A stretch of 64,000 nt of DNA, from NCBI GenBank assembly GCA_958496175.1, contig OY292277.1:34607050-34671049 (forward strand), in the 5' to 3' direction. A program made the position numbers and the translations under genes. Positions 11,790 to 23,375 of the stretch are shown here, one piece after another; the stretch's first letter is position 1, and every line of letters starts with the position of its first letter. The stretch is from Sisyra terminalis (Eukaryota > Arthropoda > Insecta > Neuroptera > Sisyridae). The notes under the pieces were generated by a model. The model had not been told where the DNA came from and did not search any database. It was given only the letters and a program-made list of their open reading frames with translations.

Positions 11790-12260
11790 GTGTAATATAT
11801 TAAGGGGAAATATTTTAAGGGGAGATGTAATGTAAATATTGCATTAGATGAAATTACCTTTTTATTGAGTTTCTGGGCATCAAATGTAGGTACTTTAAAA
11901 GTGTGCAGCAGTCCCACTATATCAACAACGAAATCAAAAGTAATAATTGACTAAGTATTACAAAGATATAACTATTGATGTTTATTGATCAAATCGAAAC
12001 TTAAGTAATTATTTCATACTTCAGTAATCATAAGCGTCTCGTGTCATTTATCGACAATCAACTAGGAGTCTGGAAAAATTTATGGAATATACATATATGA
12101 CAATAAAATGTAAAATAATTTTTAAACTTGGTATCAATATTATCATAACCAAACACTAAAATTATCCTACTTTTTAAATTTTACTTTAGCCTTATTATTT
12201 TGAAGTTCACATTTTTGCAGGTTTCATTTCTATCACGTGTGAACTGCATACATGTATTAT
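11790..12260 (+). repeat. Dispersed repeat family C, copy 1
   Basis: Diverged direct repeat of 38930-39530. Best shared stretches are AAATGTAAAATA, TTTTTAAACTTGGTATCAAT, ATTATCATAA and AATTATCCTACTTTT. Non-coding. It follows family B copy 1 closely, but the other family B copies are not followed by family C, so they are separate repeats. Confidence 0.5.
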
Positions 12261-12330
12261 ATTTAATTTTTTATTATATTATATTATTTTCTTGTTGTTT
12301 AAGAAATTTCATTTTTTTATTGTTGTTTTG

Positions 12331-12426
12331 TACGACGTTTCGTCGATTTTCCGACTTTTTTTGAACGATTAAATTGATTATTAAAAAATGAGTACCTTTA
12401 GAAGTCGGGAAACCAACAAAATATCG
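12331..12426. repeat. Imperfect hairpin with GACGTTTCG arm
   Basis: GTACGACGTTTCGTCG...CCGACTT at 12331-12357 pairs, with several mismatches, with AAGTCGGGAAACC...ATCGTAC at about 12399-12426 across a ~42 bp loop. Possibly a very short MITE related to the GACGTTTC-bearing elements at 1761 and 7677. Confidence 0.35.
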
Positions 12427-13794
12427 TACAAAAAAAGTAATTGTAATAAAATTCCTGAATCAAGTCAATCTAAATAATTAGTAACAATAAGTCTTCAATA
12501 GTGAAATTTTTAAACAATATTGATTAAAAAACCAAAAGTATGACAAGATACACTCGTCATTTGGCAAAAAAATCTTTAATAAAAGGATTTTTAAATAAAT
12601 CATTCTCTATCATGGAAAAATGTTTGCATTTTCTTTTTATTTAAACAACCAAAATCTTTTTTTGAAATTCCATGTAAATTTCTTTATAACAGATTTTATC
12701 GTAACATTAATAACTACTTCAAATAAATGTAGTTTTCTTTTGTATAGTAACCCCAAGTTCATTACTTTCTGTATGTATCTTTTGGGAATCGAACCATTTT
12801 TTTATCCTAAATTTAACCATATTTGCGCTCGGCGCCTCTTTGTTCATGTTCAATTAATCTTTTTGGTTCATCTATTATATTTTGAGTGCAAATATTATAT
12901 TTGCAATATTTAGCGCAAAAAGCGCAAATCTGAGAAAAAATCAAGCTTTTCCTCATTTGAAAAACTTTTCCTTTGCCCTCGCAATAATTTAAATACGGTA
13001 TTTTAAATTCGGTTTTGACCTAGTTTAGTTGAACCGGGAGATGTGGAACAAAACTTTTAAAACATGCTCATTTTTTTAGAACTTCACAGGAAATGAGTGA
13101 AAACAAATTTTCCTAGAATTAAAAAGTTAATTTTAATTAAATTATTTAACTTTTAACAATTTTAGCATGTACAATGATTGGAATACTAAATTTGCGTCTC
13201 TGCATGTCGCGACACTATTATGAGAATGTGTCACCATGGACTACATATTGTTTCCAACCACAAAACTTTATTCATTTGAAACGAAAACGAGACGACATAA
13301 AATTAGCGGTTTAGCTTAAGGGAGTATTTCTCAATGAATTGACTTGTGATTTTATATGAGTGGTGCAGAAAATTGGTTTTGTTTCATATTATTCGTGTTC
13401 AAGTTCCTGTAGCAGAAAAGTCACGTTCACAATTGAAGCTAAAAAAATCACAATATTGTAACGTGATTTCCTCACAGCTGAATTAAGATTTACGTTAAGA
13501 GTTCTTTATTTCTTAAAATATAACACTTTATTTATAAAATTTAAAGGTTTTATTTAAATTTATTTACAAAATACAAAATTTTATGCCTATACTTCACATT
13601 AATTGGACAATCAATTTTTGAAGTCGCTTTGGTTAACATCGGTTAACGTCCATTAAGTTTGCATTTTGTTTCTTCTTCTTCTGATACATTGGTATGTTTA
13701 TATGTATAAACCGTGCATACGAGGAAATTTGTAAAATCTAGTGTGGCGTACGAAGCTCCATCTACGTGGGTACAGTTTTTATAGACGTCCATCA
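12427..13794. other. Non-coding sequence, no recognised feature
   Basis: The 97-codon open frame at 12620-12913 encodes a Phe/Ile/Leu-rich string with no domain or splice context and is taken as chance in AT-rich DNA. Confidence 0.35.
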
Positions 13795-14776
13795 AATTAG
13801 TACTACACTTTTGGAATTTCGAAAAAATAACAACGGAATATATAGGATTTTTTGTCGTTTAAGAATTCTGAAAGAAAAATTTTCATAGCTTGCATATTAT
13901 CCCGGATATAGCCATTTGAAGAAAAAGCTCAATTTGGGTAATTTTACAAATATTTAAATTTTGAAATGTTTCGAAAGAAATAATTTCATCACGCGCATTT
14001 ATAATATTCGTCGCTTGATTTCATAAGTATTAAAGCATCTAGATTTGTTATATTTGTAAATAAAAAGAGCTTTTTTTTTTAAATAGCGTTTGCTGAAAAA
14101 ACATGCAAGCTATGAATTTTTTTTTTTCGGAACTCTCGAAGGACAATCAATTAATGGCGCAAAAACAATTTGGAATTTTCACTACTTGGAAAATTTATAA
14201 AATCGATCTTTTTCTGCAAATGGATATATCCGGGAAAATATGCTAACTATGAAAATTTTTCTCTCGGAATTCTTAAGCGACAAAAAAAAACAATTAATGG
14301 AGAAAAAAATATTTCTTTACATGCATATTTTCCCGGATATAGCCATTTGAAGAAAAAGCTCGATTTTATTAAATTTTCACTCTTTGAAAATTCGAACATT
14401 GTTTTCACGCCATTAATTGGTATTTTTTCGTCGTTTGAGAGTTCCGAAAGAAAAATTTTCATAACTTGCATATTTTCCCGGAAATAGCCATTTGTAGAAA
14501 GAGCTCAATTTGGGTCATTTTCCAAATATTTAATTTTTTTTTTTTTGTGTCATTAATTGGTGTTTTTTTTTGTCGTTCGAGAATTCCGAAAGAAGAATCT
14601 TCACAACTTACATATTTACCCGGGAAACACTTTTTAAAGAAAAAGCTCGATTTGGGTCGTTTTTCAAATACTAAACCAAAACTTTTTCCCAACATTAATT
14701 GGTCTATTTGTATTGCTTGAGAGTTCTGATATAAATAATAATAATAATAGATATAATAATAAGACGAAAGAAATAA
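13795..14776. mobile_element. TIR element with internal tandem units, copy split by a Helitron
   Basis: It starts at the terminal sequence ACGTCCATCA and carries at least five ~130-150 bp units in both orientations; the ATTAATTGGT blocks near 14406, 14554 and 14696 show the period. Opposite-facing units around 14085-14330 create mirror open frames on both strands (14170-14947), which are not genes. After a TAA-rich run it is interrupted at 14776 by a Helitron, and its sequence resumes at 15921. Confidence 0.6.
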
Positions 14777-15920
14777 TCTTATATATAAATTGACTATCTT
14801 GCCGTGCAGTCCGTGCGTCCGTGCATACGCATGCGCTCTGTTATCCCCTCTTACGCATTCAAAACGTTGGTAGGGGAAGTCTATACTAATGTATTTATTT
14901 GTGAATACGTATTTCGAATATTCAGGTTTACAATATGTGAAAGCCAAAAAACAATTCTCACTTATACCATTAACTTAAACTTAGCCATTTTCAGATATAT
15001 TTATCTGAGTTTAAATTTTTAAGCAGAAAAACTTTTTGTTTCTAATAATAAATTAACTTTGTTTTATATTAAGCAGTAATAACTTTTAACGGACTTGGAT
15101 TGATTATTAAATTTGAAATTGCGATTGTTTATTAAACGTTATCCCATACAAACTTTGTTACTGTTTTTCACTCTTTTAGGGGAGAAATTTTCAAAAACCC
15201 CTTTCTTATTATATATCTGCATCGTATAAGGAAAACACTTTCCAAATTTCATCGACACAAATGTGCACTTATATTTGAAAATACAATGTAAAACGAAAAA
15301 AATATGACCTTTATTTTGATTATCATGAATAAAAAGCAATTCGATTTCGCACATTTGGACGTTATGCATACACAATTGTTGGAAATAGGTGGAAAGCGTA
15401 GAAGTAAATTCGAATATTTTATTTATTTTCAACAACAATAATTGGTTTTCAAACTGTTCTAAATATCGAAAAAAAGTTAGTATCGAAGATTTTACATTTG
15501 AGTTGACAGTGAAATATATGGTAAAAAATTGCTACCTTAATGCTTTTCAGCCGAATATATAATTACTCCAGAACACAACCGTTGGTTCATAAAATAAAAT
15601 AGATTTTAAAAAGTTTGATTGTTGAAAAACGAACCAAAATTTAATATCGCCTATTTGGTATAAGTACTACATAAGTATTAAACTTTCATACTAATTTAGT
15701 GAAATAACGTTATTTAAAATGTTATTAAAATGATTAAAAAAAAACACTTATATTTTATTTCTTAAAATAATTTTAGATAAACTTTTTTTATATCAAAGTA
15801 TTAACAATACTTTGATAATTAAATTTAAAATTTCGATTGTTGATTAACTCTACATTATCTCATATTAAACATTTTATTAAGATAAAACGTTTAGTTGCGA
15901 ATGCAACGGGCAACTACTAG
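14777..15920 (+). mobile_element. Complete non-autonomous Helitron, 1144 bp
   Basis: It has the three structural marks of Helitrons: a 5' TC (14777, TCTTATATATAAATTGAC), a 3' CTAG (15917-15920), and a hairpin GTTGC-GAAT-GCAAC (about 15893-15906) ending some 10 bases before that terminus. It is flanked by A on the left and T on the right, the usual A/T target, with no target duplication. The 3' end GGGCAACTACTAG closely resembles known insect Helitron ends. It encodes no Rep-helicase, so it would depend on an autonomous partner. It sits inside the TIR element that begins at 13795, which it must postdate. Confidence 0.75.
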
Positions 15921-16080
15921 TAATAATAATAACAGAAATAATTCATCACTCGCATATATAATATTCGTCACTTACTTTCATAAGTATTAAAACTTCAATA
16001 ATAGAGAAATGTCCAAGTAGAGCTTTTGATTAATAACGTTTCCCACGAAAATTTGCAAGCTATGAAAACTCAATAATGTT
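15921..16080. mobile_element. Continuation of the TIR element after the Helitron
   Basis: This resembles 13965-14110 (CATATATAATATTCGTCACT, CATAAGTATTAAA, GAAAATTTGCAAGCTATGAA), that is, the same repeat unit on the far side of the inserted Helitron. The right terminal repeat was not found. Confidence 0.5.
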
Positions 16081-16259
16081 TACATATTTTTCATGTTCTT
16101 TTATTTAATGAAACTAATATCTATATTATTTCTTAGTTGGTTTTGATGCAGTAAATAAAGAAAGACGCAATGAAAGTATTTTAATATAAAAAAATGGCTT
16201 ATATAAAGAACAAGTTGAAATCAAAAAATTTATTCTACTTTTAAAATCGTTTAATGTTT

Positions 16260-16455
16260 CGAGGTTAACGGCATTCGAATTAAATTTGAAATATTCATTG
16301 TTGATCAGGCGGCGAGTTATTTTTAGAAAACTTTTGAACCCTTTTCAATGTTGTAGGGAAAGAATTTTCAAAAACCCTTTCTTATCGGATACCTACTCCA
16401 TAAAAGTAATACATCCTCTAAATTTCACATCTCTCAGATCAGCAACTTAAACTGT
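16260..16455 (+). repeat. Partial second copy of the Helitron interior
   Basis: It matches 15100-15250 within the Helitron (AATTTTCAAAAACCC, CCTTTCTTAT, TTTGAAAT...GATTGTT...) at reduced identity. Neither Helitron end is present, so it is a fragment of a related element. Confidence 0.4.
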
Positions 16456-17072
16456 GCGTTGATCCATCGATCAGTTAGGACAAAGGATTTTTTATGTAAA
16501 GACTGATTATTAATAACTGTTTAATATCGTAATACTTATATCAAAATCATCCTTACAACAAAAAAAGGATGCTTTTCTAAGATTTATTAGGCGCCCTGCT
16601 TGAAACAATTGTCTTCGACGAAACAAGCACTGTTTATATTTAATATTTCTGTAAAATTCATTAATATATTGATGGTAATAACAATTTTTATGAAATGAAA
16701 ACGTAAATTATTATATCAACTGCAAGTAAAAGTGATTATAAATTAACAAAGTGATGTCACGTGGTAGCTCTGGAATTGTCGCCATATTTTCGGTATCAGA
16801 TTCAAAACAATAATTTTAACTTGTTATAACTTTTGATTAACTTCAAAAAATAGAAAATAAAAATCAGTTTTGTTATAAAAATGTTATAGGATCTTTCGAT
16901 TTATTACAAAAATACAAAAAAAAATCTTTCAAAAACCTAACTACATACTATAAGTAGTTACTTAATTGTAATATTTTACAGAATTTATGTAATTAAAGGT
17001 GATTACTTTAAAGTTCATGGCAATTACACTACCTCGAAATATCACCATTAATACCAAACTATTCCTAGCAAT
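16456..17072. other. Non-coding sequence, no recognised feature
   Basis: No coding or repeat signal could be supported. Confidence 0.3.
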
Positions 17073-17480
17073 TTAAAATACAATTGAAAAATACGGGCAC
17101 TCGATCAATTCAAAATAATACTTTTTCATCTGCGTAGCGCTCAAACGAATAAATTTCTTTGAAAACTTGGCATTACATTTTCCATCATCTCGCAACGTTT
17201 TCTTTAACGATGCTTCATTTCGTATAGAATGTAAGGAAAATGAAAGCTGCACGAAAGTATTCCGAACAATCATTGATGTGAACATTCTGTGCATGGGAAT
17301 ATCGTGTGCTATCTCTATCAAAACTTTTTCATTTTCTACAACTATGCAATTCTTATTTTTCCGAGAATTATTCAGATGCTTAATGATGGAATTTTGAAAT
17401 ACATACGTTTCACAATAAAAATAACAAAATGCTTTTTGCTTTTTATTACAAAAACAAATAGCGAATTTTGTATATTAGTT
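17073..17480 (-). pseudogene. Unrecognised open stretch, Cys/Lys-containing
   Basis: The minus strand stays open for about 130 codons from ~17478 to the stop at 17073, longer than the 82-codon frame that begins at the first ATG. The upstream part contains several cysteines (FCNKK, FCYFYCE) followed by a Lys/Asn-rich segment and a more ordinary mixed-composition part. No family is recognised. No acceptable splice sites were verified. It lies about 200 bp from the convergent zinc-ribbon-like ORF at 17659. It may be a decayed element ORF or chance. Confidence 0.2.
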
Positions 17481-17658
17481 TTCTCAGTTGATTAAAAATA
17501 ATTTCTTTGATTTTATTTCAATACAATATGAAAATGATGAAATAATTTGTCGCTATTTGTGAAGATCAAAAATATGAACTTTTTCTCTAAGCTGAAGCCT
17601 AAAAATCCTTTATTTCTTTAGTATTTCCTTTTGAAAGTTTTTAATGTTTTTTCTGTAA

Positions 17659-18046
17659 TATGTATATAATTTTAACCATTGTTATATTATAGTAATATTT
17701 AGACGTAACCCAACACATAATGTCAATCTTCGTTGTAATGAATGCGATTCAACACGTATTATATTTCACAATGTCAACCACTGTGAAAATTGCGGAATTG
17801 GGACAGTACATTATTTAGAACGTGAAAATGAAATGAAGAGAGCTAATAAAAAACCAAGAGAAACTAAAGAAATATTTTATTCGAGGAATTCTGTTACTTC
17901 GAAAATCAAAGAATTCAAAAAAAAAAATGCGCAAATGCAATAGTAGTAAAGCCATTGAAAATATTATAAACAACGAATTATCGAGAACCGCAAATTCGAT
18001 CATTGATTCCACAAATGTATTGCCGTTATCTCAATTTAATAAATAG
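17659..18046 (+). pseudogene. Frameshifted ORF with a zinc-ribbon-like CxxC...CxxC motif
   Basis: One frame is open from 17659 to a TAG at 17941. It encodes RCNECDSTRIIF, a 16-residue gap between the cysteine pairs, and CENCGIGTVHYLE: two CxxC pairs, as in a zinc ribbon. A Lys/Arg/Glu-rich segment follows. Just before the stop there is an 11-A run (about 17917-17928); the adjacent frame then continues open to TAG at 18044-18046 with similar composition. A single indel in the A run would explain the break. No initiating Met lies upstream in frame; a ttAG acceptor-like site precedes it at 17700. The family is not recognised. It could be a relic of a DNA transposon, an integrated virus or a small host gene exon. 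Confidence 0.35.
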
Positions 18047-18729
18047 TTTATTTGTTTTATTAATTGTTTATCATTTCATACTTTGTCTAGTCCCCTAATT
18101 GAATTAAATATCAATATGTATAATATGTACTATTTATGTTCATGAATATGTTAATCAAGTAAAATAATTGTTAACTATTGACAAAATATTTTCTATATTG
18201 TATTAACAAACTTTTAATTTATAATATTGGGTGATTTACTAATTGGAATTCATTGTAAATTTGTGATTGACCATATACATATTATTTTAATCGATTAAGT
18301 TCTACGTAATTTTTAGTGACTCCATATGCCTGAAGGATTCAATTAACAATAGAAAAATCAGTTGTGATCCCAGAATAATGCATCAAGATTAGAAACGATA
18401 CTAACTTCAACATTTAGTCTATCGATTACATTAGTAAGTACTTAAAAATCTAACATTCGTTCAGAATATCTTCATTTCCATTTGTTATGAAGTTTAGTAT
18501 TTAGGCACGACTCATTGTGCCCCTCACTATTGGATATCAGAAAATTAACGAATATTTACAGAAGAAAAATAAAAGAAGACCTCATTTTCATGCCCCATAC
18601 GAGTAAATATTAAAGAAAAAAATCAATTTACATATAGTCGTGAAGTGGTTTTCAAACCTTAATATAATAATCATAACTTAAAAAAATACATTATTTTTAC
18701 TGAAACTATTAGTTTATGTGACACTCATA
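18047..18729. other. Non-coding sequence, no recognised feature
   Basis: No supported gene or repeat; AT-rich spacer ahead of the mariner element. Confidence 0.35.
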
Positions 18730-18731
18730 TA

Positions 18732-19634
18732 AGTGTTTCAATAAAAAAGCAAGATTTCAGTGTTCAATAAAACATGGTTTTCTGTAGCAAAGTATTGAAA
18801 TATTTATTGATTTAGAAAATATACATTTGGGAATTATGTATGAAACAAAAATTTTTAAATGGCCTCCACGGCTTTGCAGGCATTTGAATACTCTTTTGAG
18901 GAAATTTCCAATAATGTTATAAAATACATGTGGTGGTATTTCATTGATACAGCGTCTAATTACGACTTTCAATGTTTCAATGGTTGCAGGTTTATTTGCA
19001 TAAATCTGTAAGTTCAGATAATCCCACAGCCAGAACTCTAAAGACGTTAAATCGCAAGAGCGTGGAGGCCAATTCTAGTCACCAAATCGGGAAATGACAC
19101 AACCAGGAGCAAACTCGTGCAGGATTGTCAATGTTTTACGGCCGATATGGTATGTGGCACCGTCCTACTAAAACCACATGTCGTCAATATCAATATCTTC
19201 CAAATAAGACACAAGAAACTGTTACCATATCACGATAACGTTCGCCATTAACCGTTACTGCATTTTCGTTTTCGAAGAAAAACGGTCTAATTATTTCTCC
19301 AGACCATAATGCACACCATACAGTGACCCGTTGTGGATGCATTGCTTTCTGATGAATCATTCGTGGAATTTCTTAACCCCAAATGCAACAGTTTTGTTTA
19401 TTCACGAGGTCATAAGTTGAAAATGGGTTCATTACTGAAAATGATTTTGTTTGCAAAATCAGCAGGTTGCTCAAGGATCCAATTGGTGAATTCTCTTCAC
19501 TGTTCATGGCCTACTATTTCATGTTTACTAACTCCCATCTATCAACTTTCTATTTGTCACGTCATAATCATGGGACATAATGACTGTCAGACATGGCGCG
19601 CAATTCAAATTTTGCGCTCTTATTGAAACACCCT
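18732..19634 (-). mobile_element. Internally deleted mariner-like transposon, 903 bp
   Basis: Terminal inverted repeats AGTGTTTCAATAAAAAAG (18732) and, reversed, AGGGTGTTTCAATAAGAGCG (ending 19634) are flanked on both sides by TA (18730-18731 and 19635-19636). This is the TA duplication typical of Tc1/mariner insertion. Between them, on the minus strand, lies a broken transposase. At 903 bp it is shorter than the usual ~1.3 kb, and the N-terminal DNA-binding part is the missing section. Confidence 0.8.
18760..19520 (-). pseudogene. mariner/Tc1 superfamily transposase, degraded
   Basis: Reading down the minus strand, a segment matching the second catalytic region (FSNEPIF, where FSDEAHF is usual) is followed by KQNCCIWG and HPQRVTVWCALWSGEIIRPF. 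Next comes a frame-disrupted QQDGA-type region, then NWPPRSCDLTSLEFWLWDYL (D/E active-site region) and a C-terminal part with INEIPPHVF and CLQSRGGHL. These are hallmarks of DD(E/D) transposases of the IS630-Tc1-mariner group. The active-site Asp of the FSDE motif is Asn, and several in-frame stops occur, so it is dead. The helix-turn-helix N-terminus is absent. Confidence 0.85.
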
Positions 19635-19636
19635 TA

Positions 19637-20482
19637 TGACTTTTAAGATATGAAAATCGTTTTTCAACTAAAAGCAAATTTTAAATGGGAAAAATGTCAA
19701 CAGTCCTGATAATATGCAACAGTCTTAATAATTCACAACAGGCGACATATCCAAACAAAAAATATTGTCGACACATCAATATGTCACAGGCTTCTGCTAA
19801 TATTACAGAAAACAGGAAATTTCTTCAAATTTTTTGTTTAATTTCTCCTTTTTACGAAAAATTTGTACGACTTTATAAACGTAGTAGACAAGTATTGTTG
19901 TTATTTTAATATGCGTAATGTGAAAGTTTTAAATAAGTAACGAATTTTTAAGAAATTAACGATCTCTGCTGTAAATTCTGTAACCCCAATTGTGAAGTCG
20001 CGACCCACAATTAAAGAAAAATTATAAAGGGAAAACCATTTCCCTAGTAATAGTTGTTTCTCATTTTTACAAAAAAAATGTCGCATTTTACTTTATCTTT
20101 ACGGTCAATCAAACAAATGATGAGAAATAAAAATCAATGAGTTAGGCAGTCGAAATGAATTGAATTTTCCTCCGATTGTGGACTTTGTAATTTAAATCCC
20201 AACAACGCATCTAAACCATAATACCGTATCGAAAAATTGATTACTACTCGGTCTACATTAATTAAAATCCCAAACATTTACGAAATTTTCGTGAAAAACG
20301 CTGCAACAGATTTTTATCACGCAAACTGTAAATTACTGTGAAAATTCCGCCATTTTGGTTTATTAGTAGCTAAATATTTATGATATTTTTCGATTATATT
20401 TTTTTGTATTTCTCTCATAAATTCATTATTTTTATCCTCCGCTTTATTTTATTTTTTATCATGGCCTTTTTGTGTGTTTCAG
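19637..20482. other. Sequence upstream of the first recognised GPCR exon
   Basis: Presumed intron of the GPCR gene, ending in a pyrimidine-rich acceptor (TTTTTGTGTGTTTCAG, ending at 20482). No further exon of the receptor (N-terminus, TM1-TM4) was recognised here or in the preceding 19 kb. Confidence 0.4.
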
Positions 20483-20577
20483 TTATACGCCAAGACCCAT
20501 TTAGATGGTGTCGGAATTTGCGCCTTCAATTTAATGGACGATGTGCAGGAATACACCCGCCCTTTATTTTTGATCAT
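20483..20577 (+). CDS. Class A GPCR, exon for extracellular loop 2 and start of TM5
   Basis: The 95-bp exon has a TTTCAG acceptor before it and a consensus GTAAGT donor after it. It begins on a codon boundary and ends two bases into a Met codon completed by the exon at 59967. The 31 codons start LYAKTHLDGVGICAFNLMDD and continue to TRPLFLI. The single Cys (codon 13) fits the loop-2 cysteine that bonds to TM3 in rhodopsin-like receptors, and the last eight residues begin TM5. Base composition is clearly richer in GC than its surroundings. The joint with the distant exon is supported by phase, splice signals and the resulting continuous TM5. Exons encoding TM1-TM4 must lie further 5'. Confidence 0.8.
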
Positions 20578-22829
20578 GTAAGTACCTCCATAACCCATAT
20601 TTATGCATTTAGAATTCCATCGCTGCAAATGCGATTGCGATTTTATCTGTCGACCAAAATTACAATGAGATTTTGTGACCAAAAAGTTATAACCGGAATA
20701 TCCGTAATCATAATTCCATTTGTTTTACAATAAAAACATAAAATCTACATACAATGAATGCTCCACATACTATGTCATTTAAATTCAAACATAAATTTTC
20801 CTCTTAAGCGATACACAAAACAAATTTTCCTGTGTAACAACTAATAATTGTTTTTTCAACTTTATTTGGCAATGAAGTAAAAGTAAAGTACCAAGCGCTA
20901 ATTGAAAACAATTAAATGGCACTCGAGTAATTAATAGCTGCCATTAATTGGAAATAAATAAGCTTTTTATTAGTCGCCTTGTAATTTAGAGAGAATTAAA
21001 AATGAATTGATGCAGAGGTAAAATGAATGAGTATTGAAATAATCCTAAAAATGTTTTTTTATCATAGCATTGCTTAAGAAAAAGATTTATTGATGCTTTC
21101 ATGAGAATTTATACGATATTAAGCTTGGAAAATGTTAAGAAATATTTATGTCTTATTACTTATAATGAAAAATAAATAAGGTGAGCTTAACCGAGAAATC
21201 CAAAATATTTATGATTGATTTTATTGTAAGACTCATATTGAGTTTGCTAAAGAATCTTTGTGGTAAACGATAAAATAAGCAATAATTTTTTTATATCGAT
21301 TTGTACTTTTTATTTCTTTAGCGTTTATTAAATCAATATAAGTAAAGTATTAATTGAGCGAAATATAAAATTCTAGACTTAAAATAAGATTGGAATATTT
21401 TTTTTAATGTAAAGGACATATACTCGAAATAATTAATCGAATTTGAAATAGGTTTTTAGTTACTAATTTCTATTCGCTCTATGCAAAACCATGGTAAGAG
21501 ACGTCAAATCGACACAAGCGTTCCCAGTGGTCAGTTTAAGCGTTAGAAGAGGCTATTATTAATGAAATTGTAAGCAAATATGGGTATGTGAGAATTTTTA
21601 TTTTGTTTTATTATAATAAATATATCGAAAATGAAACACCAGAGCTGTATTGATCTGGTAAAATTGTTTTAAACAATTGGTACAGAAACTATGTAACAAC
21701 CAAAACAATGTAAAACAAAATGATAAATAGAGATACATTTAAATCGTAATCGTAATCACCAGAGCTGTTGTGTTGTGAATTTTTAAAGTATCAGTAGGAA
21801 AAATGATTGTAAATTTTATAAATTTCCGATGGCCAAATAGAAAATAAAACAAAAAAAGCAATGGATAACTGCAGTTCGAAGGTAAAAGTAAGGAGTACCA
21901 AAACCCAAATTTTATCAATCGGTTCAACAATTCAGAGACTAGAGCAAATCTTTGCAAATCTTGTAAGTTTTGTAAAAATTAAATAAAATCAACTTTTTAG
22001 TTTTCAAATTGTAAACACTATTATAGTTTACAGTAAACTTTATACAGCATGTTTTTAATCTCTATCTCGAAAAAGGTTGAAGATATAAAAAAAATGTTTA
22101 AACAATAATTGTTAAAAATTTAATCCTCTATAATATTTAAAATAAATAAAAATGGCATAAAATCTATAGGAAACGAGATATTTGCAATAGATGTGTAAAA
22201 AATCGATATTTGACCTTTGACTTTGGGATATCTGAAGACGCGAACACCCTACAATAGGTAGGTTTTGAAAAAAGTTTATGGTACCAAAATAAAGGTTTAT
22301 ACAAGTTTATAGCCGACTTTCTCTCATTCCAAAATTCTTGCCTTTATTTGACTAATGTTCCAGGACTATTATATTTAAAGTAATTTAAGTTTATATTTCC
22401 TGCATTTTCATTAATTTTAACAATTATACAAAATACAACTTTTTGTTAAATCCACTTAAATACAAAACTATAATCAATATAAATTTTTAAATATTTCTTT
22501 AGGTTGATATTTTTTATTTAATTATAGCAAGTATCTTCCTTTTATTCTCCAAATTGCAATTAACATGCATAAGAAAATATAATAAAACAGCCCACTATAG
22601 TTCATATATTGTATGGCGCTGCAGTCACACATACAGCGAATAGAGTAACAATTCACTATTATTTACATAGTTGTCTTCTTCTATATCATATTATAGGAAT
22701 AATCAACGTAGTTTCTTATTTAGTTTTGATGCAGTTTATAAAGAAATTTTTAAATAAAATTCCTTTGTTTCAAGAAGCATTTACATAAAGTAATTGTTTA
22801 TAGACGACAATAAAGGTTTTTCCTTCTGG
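20578..22829. other. Intron part without recognised element
   Basis: No coding frame or repeat could be supported between the exon and the Helitron relic. A GC-richer patch at 21480-21560 has no readable product. Confidence 0.3.
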
Positions 22830-23190
22830 TGCTAACTACACTCAGGTTGCTAGGTGAACTCAATTTTGAGTAAACCACTTAAAATTGGATGTATAGATTG
22901 CAGTCACCCCTCAAATCGATTCCTATGACTTTTGATTAAACCAGTGCTTTATTTATCATCATGGTAAAGCTCAACTTAAGGGGAAACACTGATCTATTCA
23001 ACTCGAATGGATACTCTTTCGGTATAAGTCGTATCCAAAGTATAAACATTGATTCACCTCAAACACACCCAATAACTATAGTGACCTCTAACAAGATTTA
23101 TGCAAAACTAGTACTACTAACCAGATTCCATCGCATAGCTTTGATGGATTCAGGTTTCGCAGCAGCATTACGGAGGCCCCACTTTCAGAA
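22830..23190 (-). pseudogene. Helitron helicase C-terminal relic, minus strand
   Basis: Minus-strand frames read MLLRNLNPSKLCDGIWLVV, then, after frame changes, INKAL...SKVIGIDLRGDC and VVYSKLSSPSNL. These are the order and spacing of the final part of a Helitron PIF1-type helicase (LLRNLNP..LCNGTRL ... INKAQGQSL ... FYVA.SR). Multiple stops and shifts interrupt it. The 85-codon plus-strand frame at 22961-23218 is its antisense shadow. Same domain as at 6050-6300 but in the opposite orientation, so an independent insertion. Confidence 0.75.
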
Positions 23191-23375
23191 TAAATTTATG
23201 GGATGGAAAACCAGGTAGATTAATAAATATAGTGGATATTATGGAACTGCACACGATTGTTTATAGCATCATCATATGCATCAAAATTCCCACGGATATG
23301 TACTTATTAGCTGGGGAGCCCTGAACCTCCTGCTAGGGAGCCATGAAATAATTCTATAATAATAATCAATGGTAC

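Noticed and set aside
12620..12913. 97-codon plus-strand ORF
   Set aside because: Phe/Ile/Leu/Asn-dominated translation of AT-rich DNA, with no domain, splice context or GC elevation.
14170..14947. Overlapping ORFs of 74-162 codons on both strands
   Set aside because: They arise from direct and inverted units of the TIR element and partly from the Helitron; mirrored open frames on both strands are expected from such repeats.
14804..15438. ORFs of 72 and 99 codons within the Helitron
   Set aside because: No Rep or helicase motif; the Helitron is non-autonomous and the frames have no recognisable content.
22961..23218. 85-codon plus-strand ORF
   Set aside because: Antisense of the Helitron helicase relic on the minus strand, which gives the recognisable protein.
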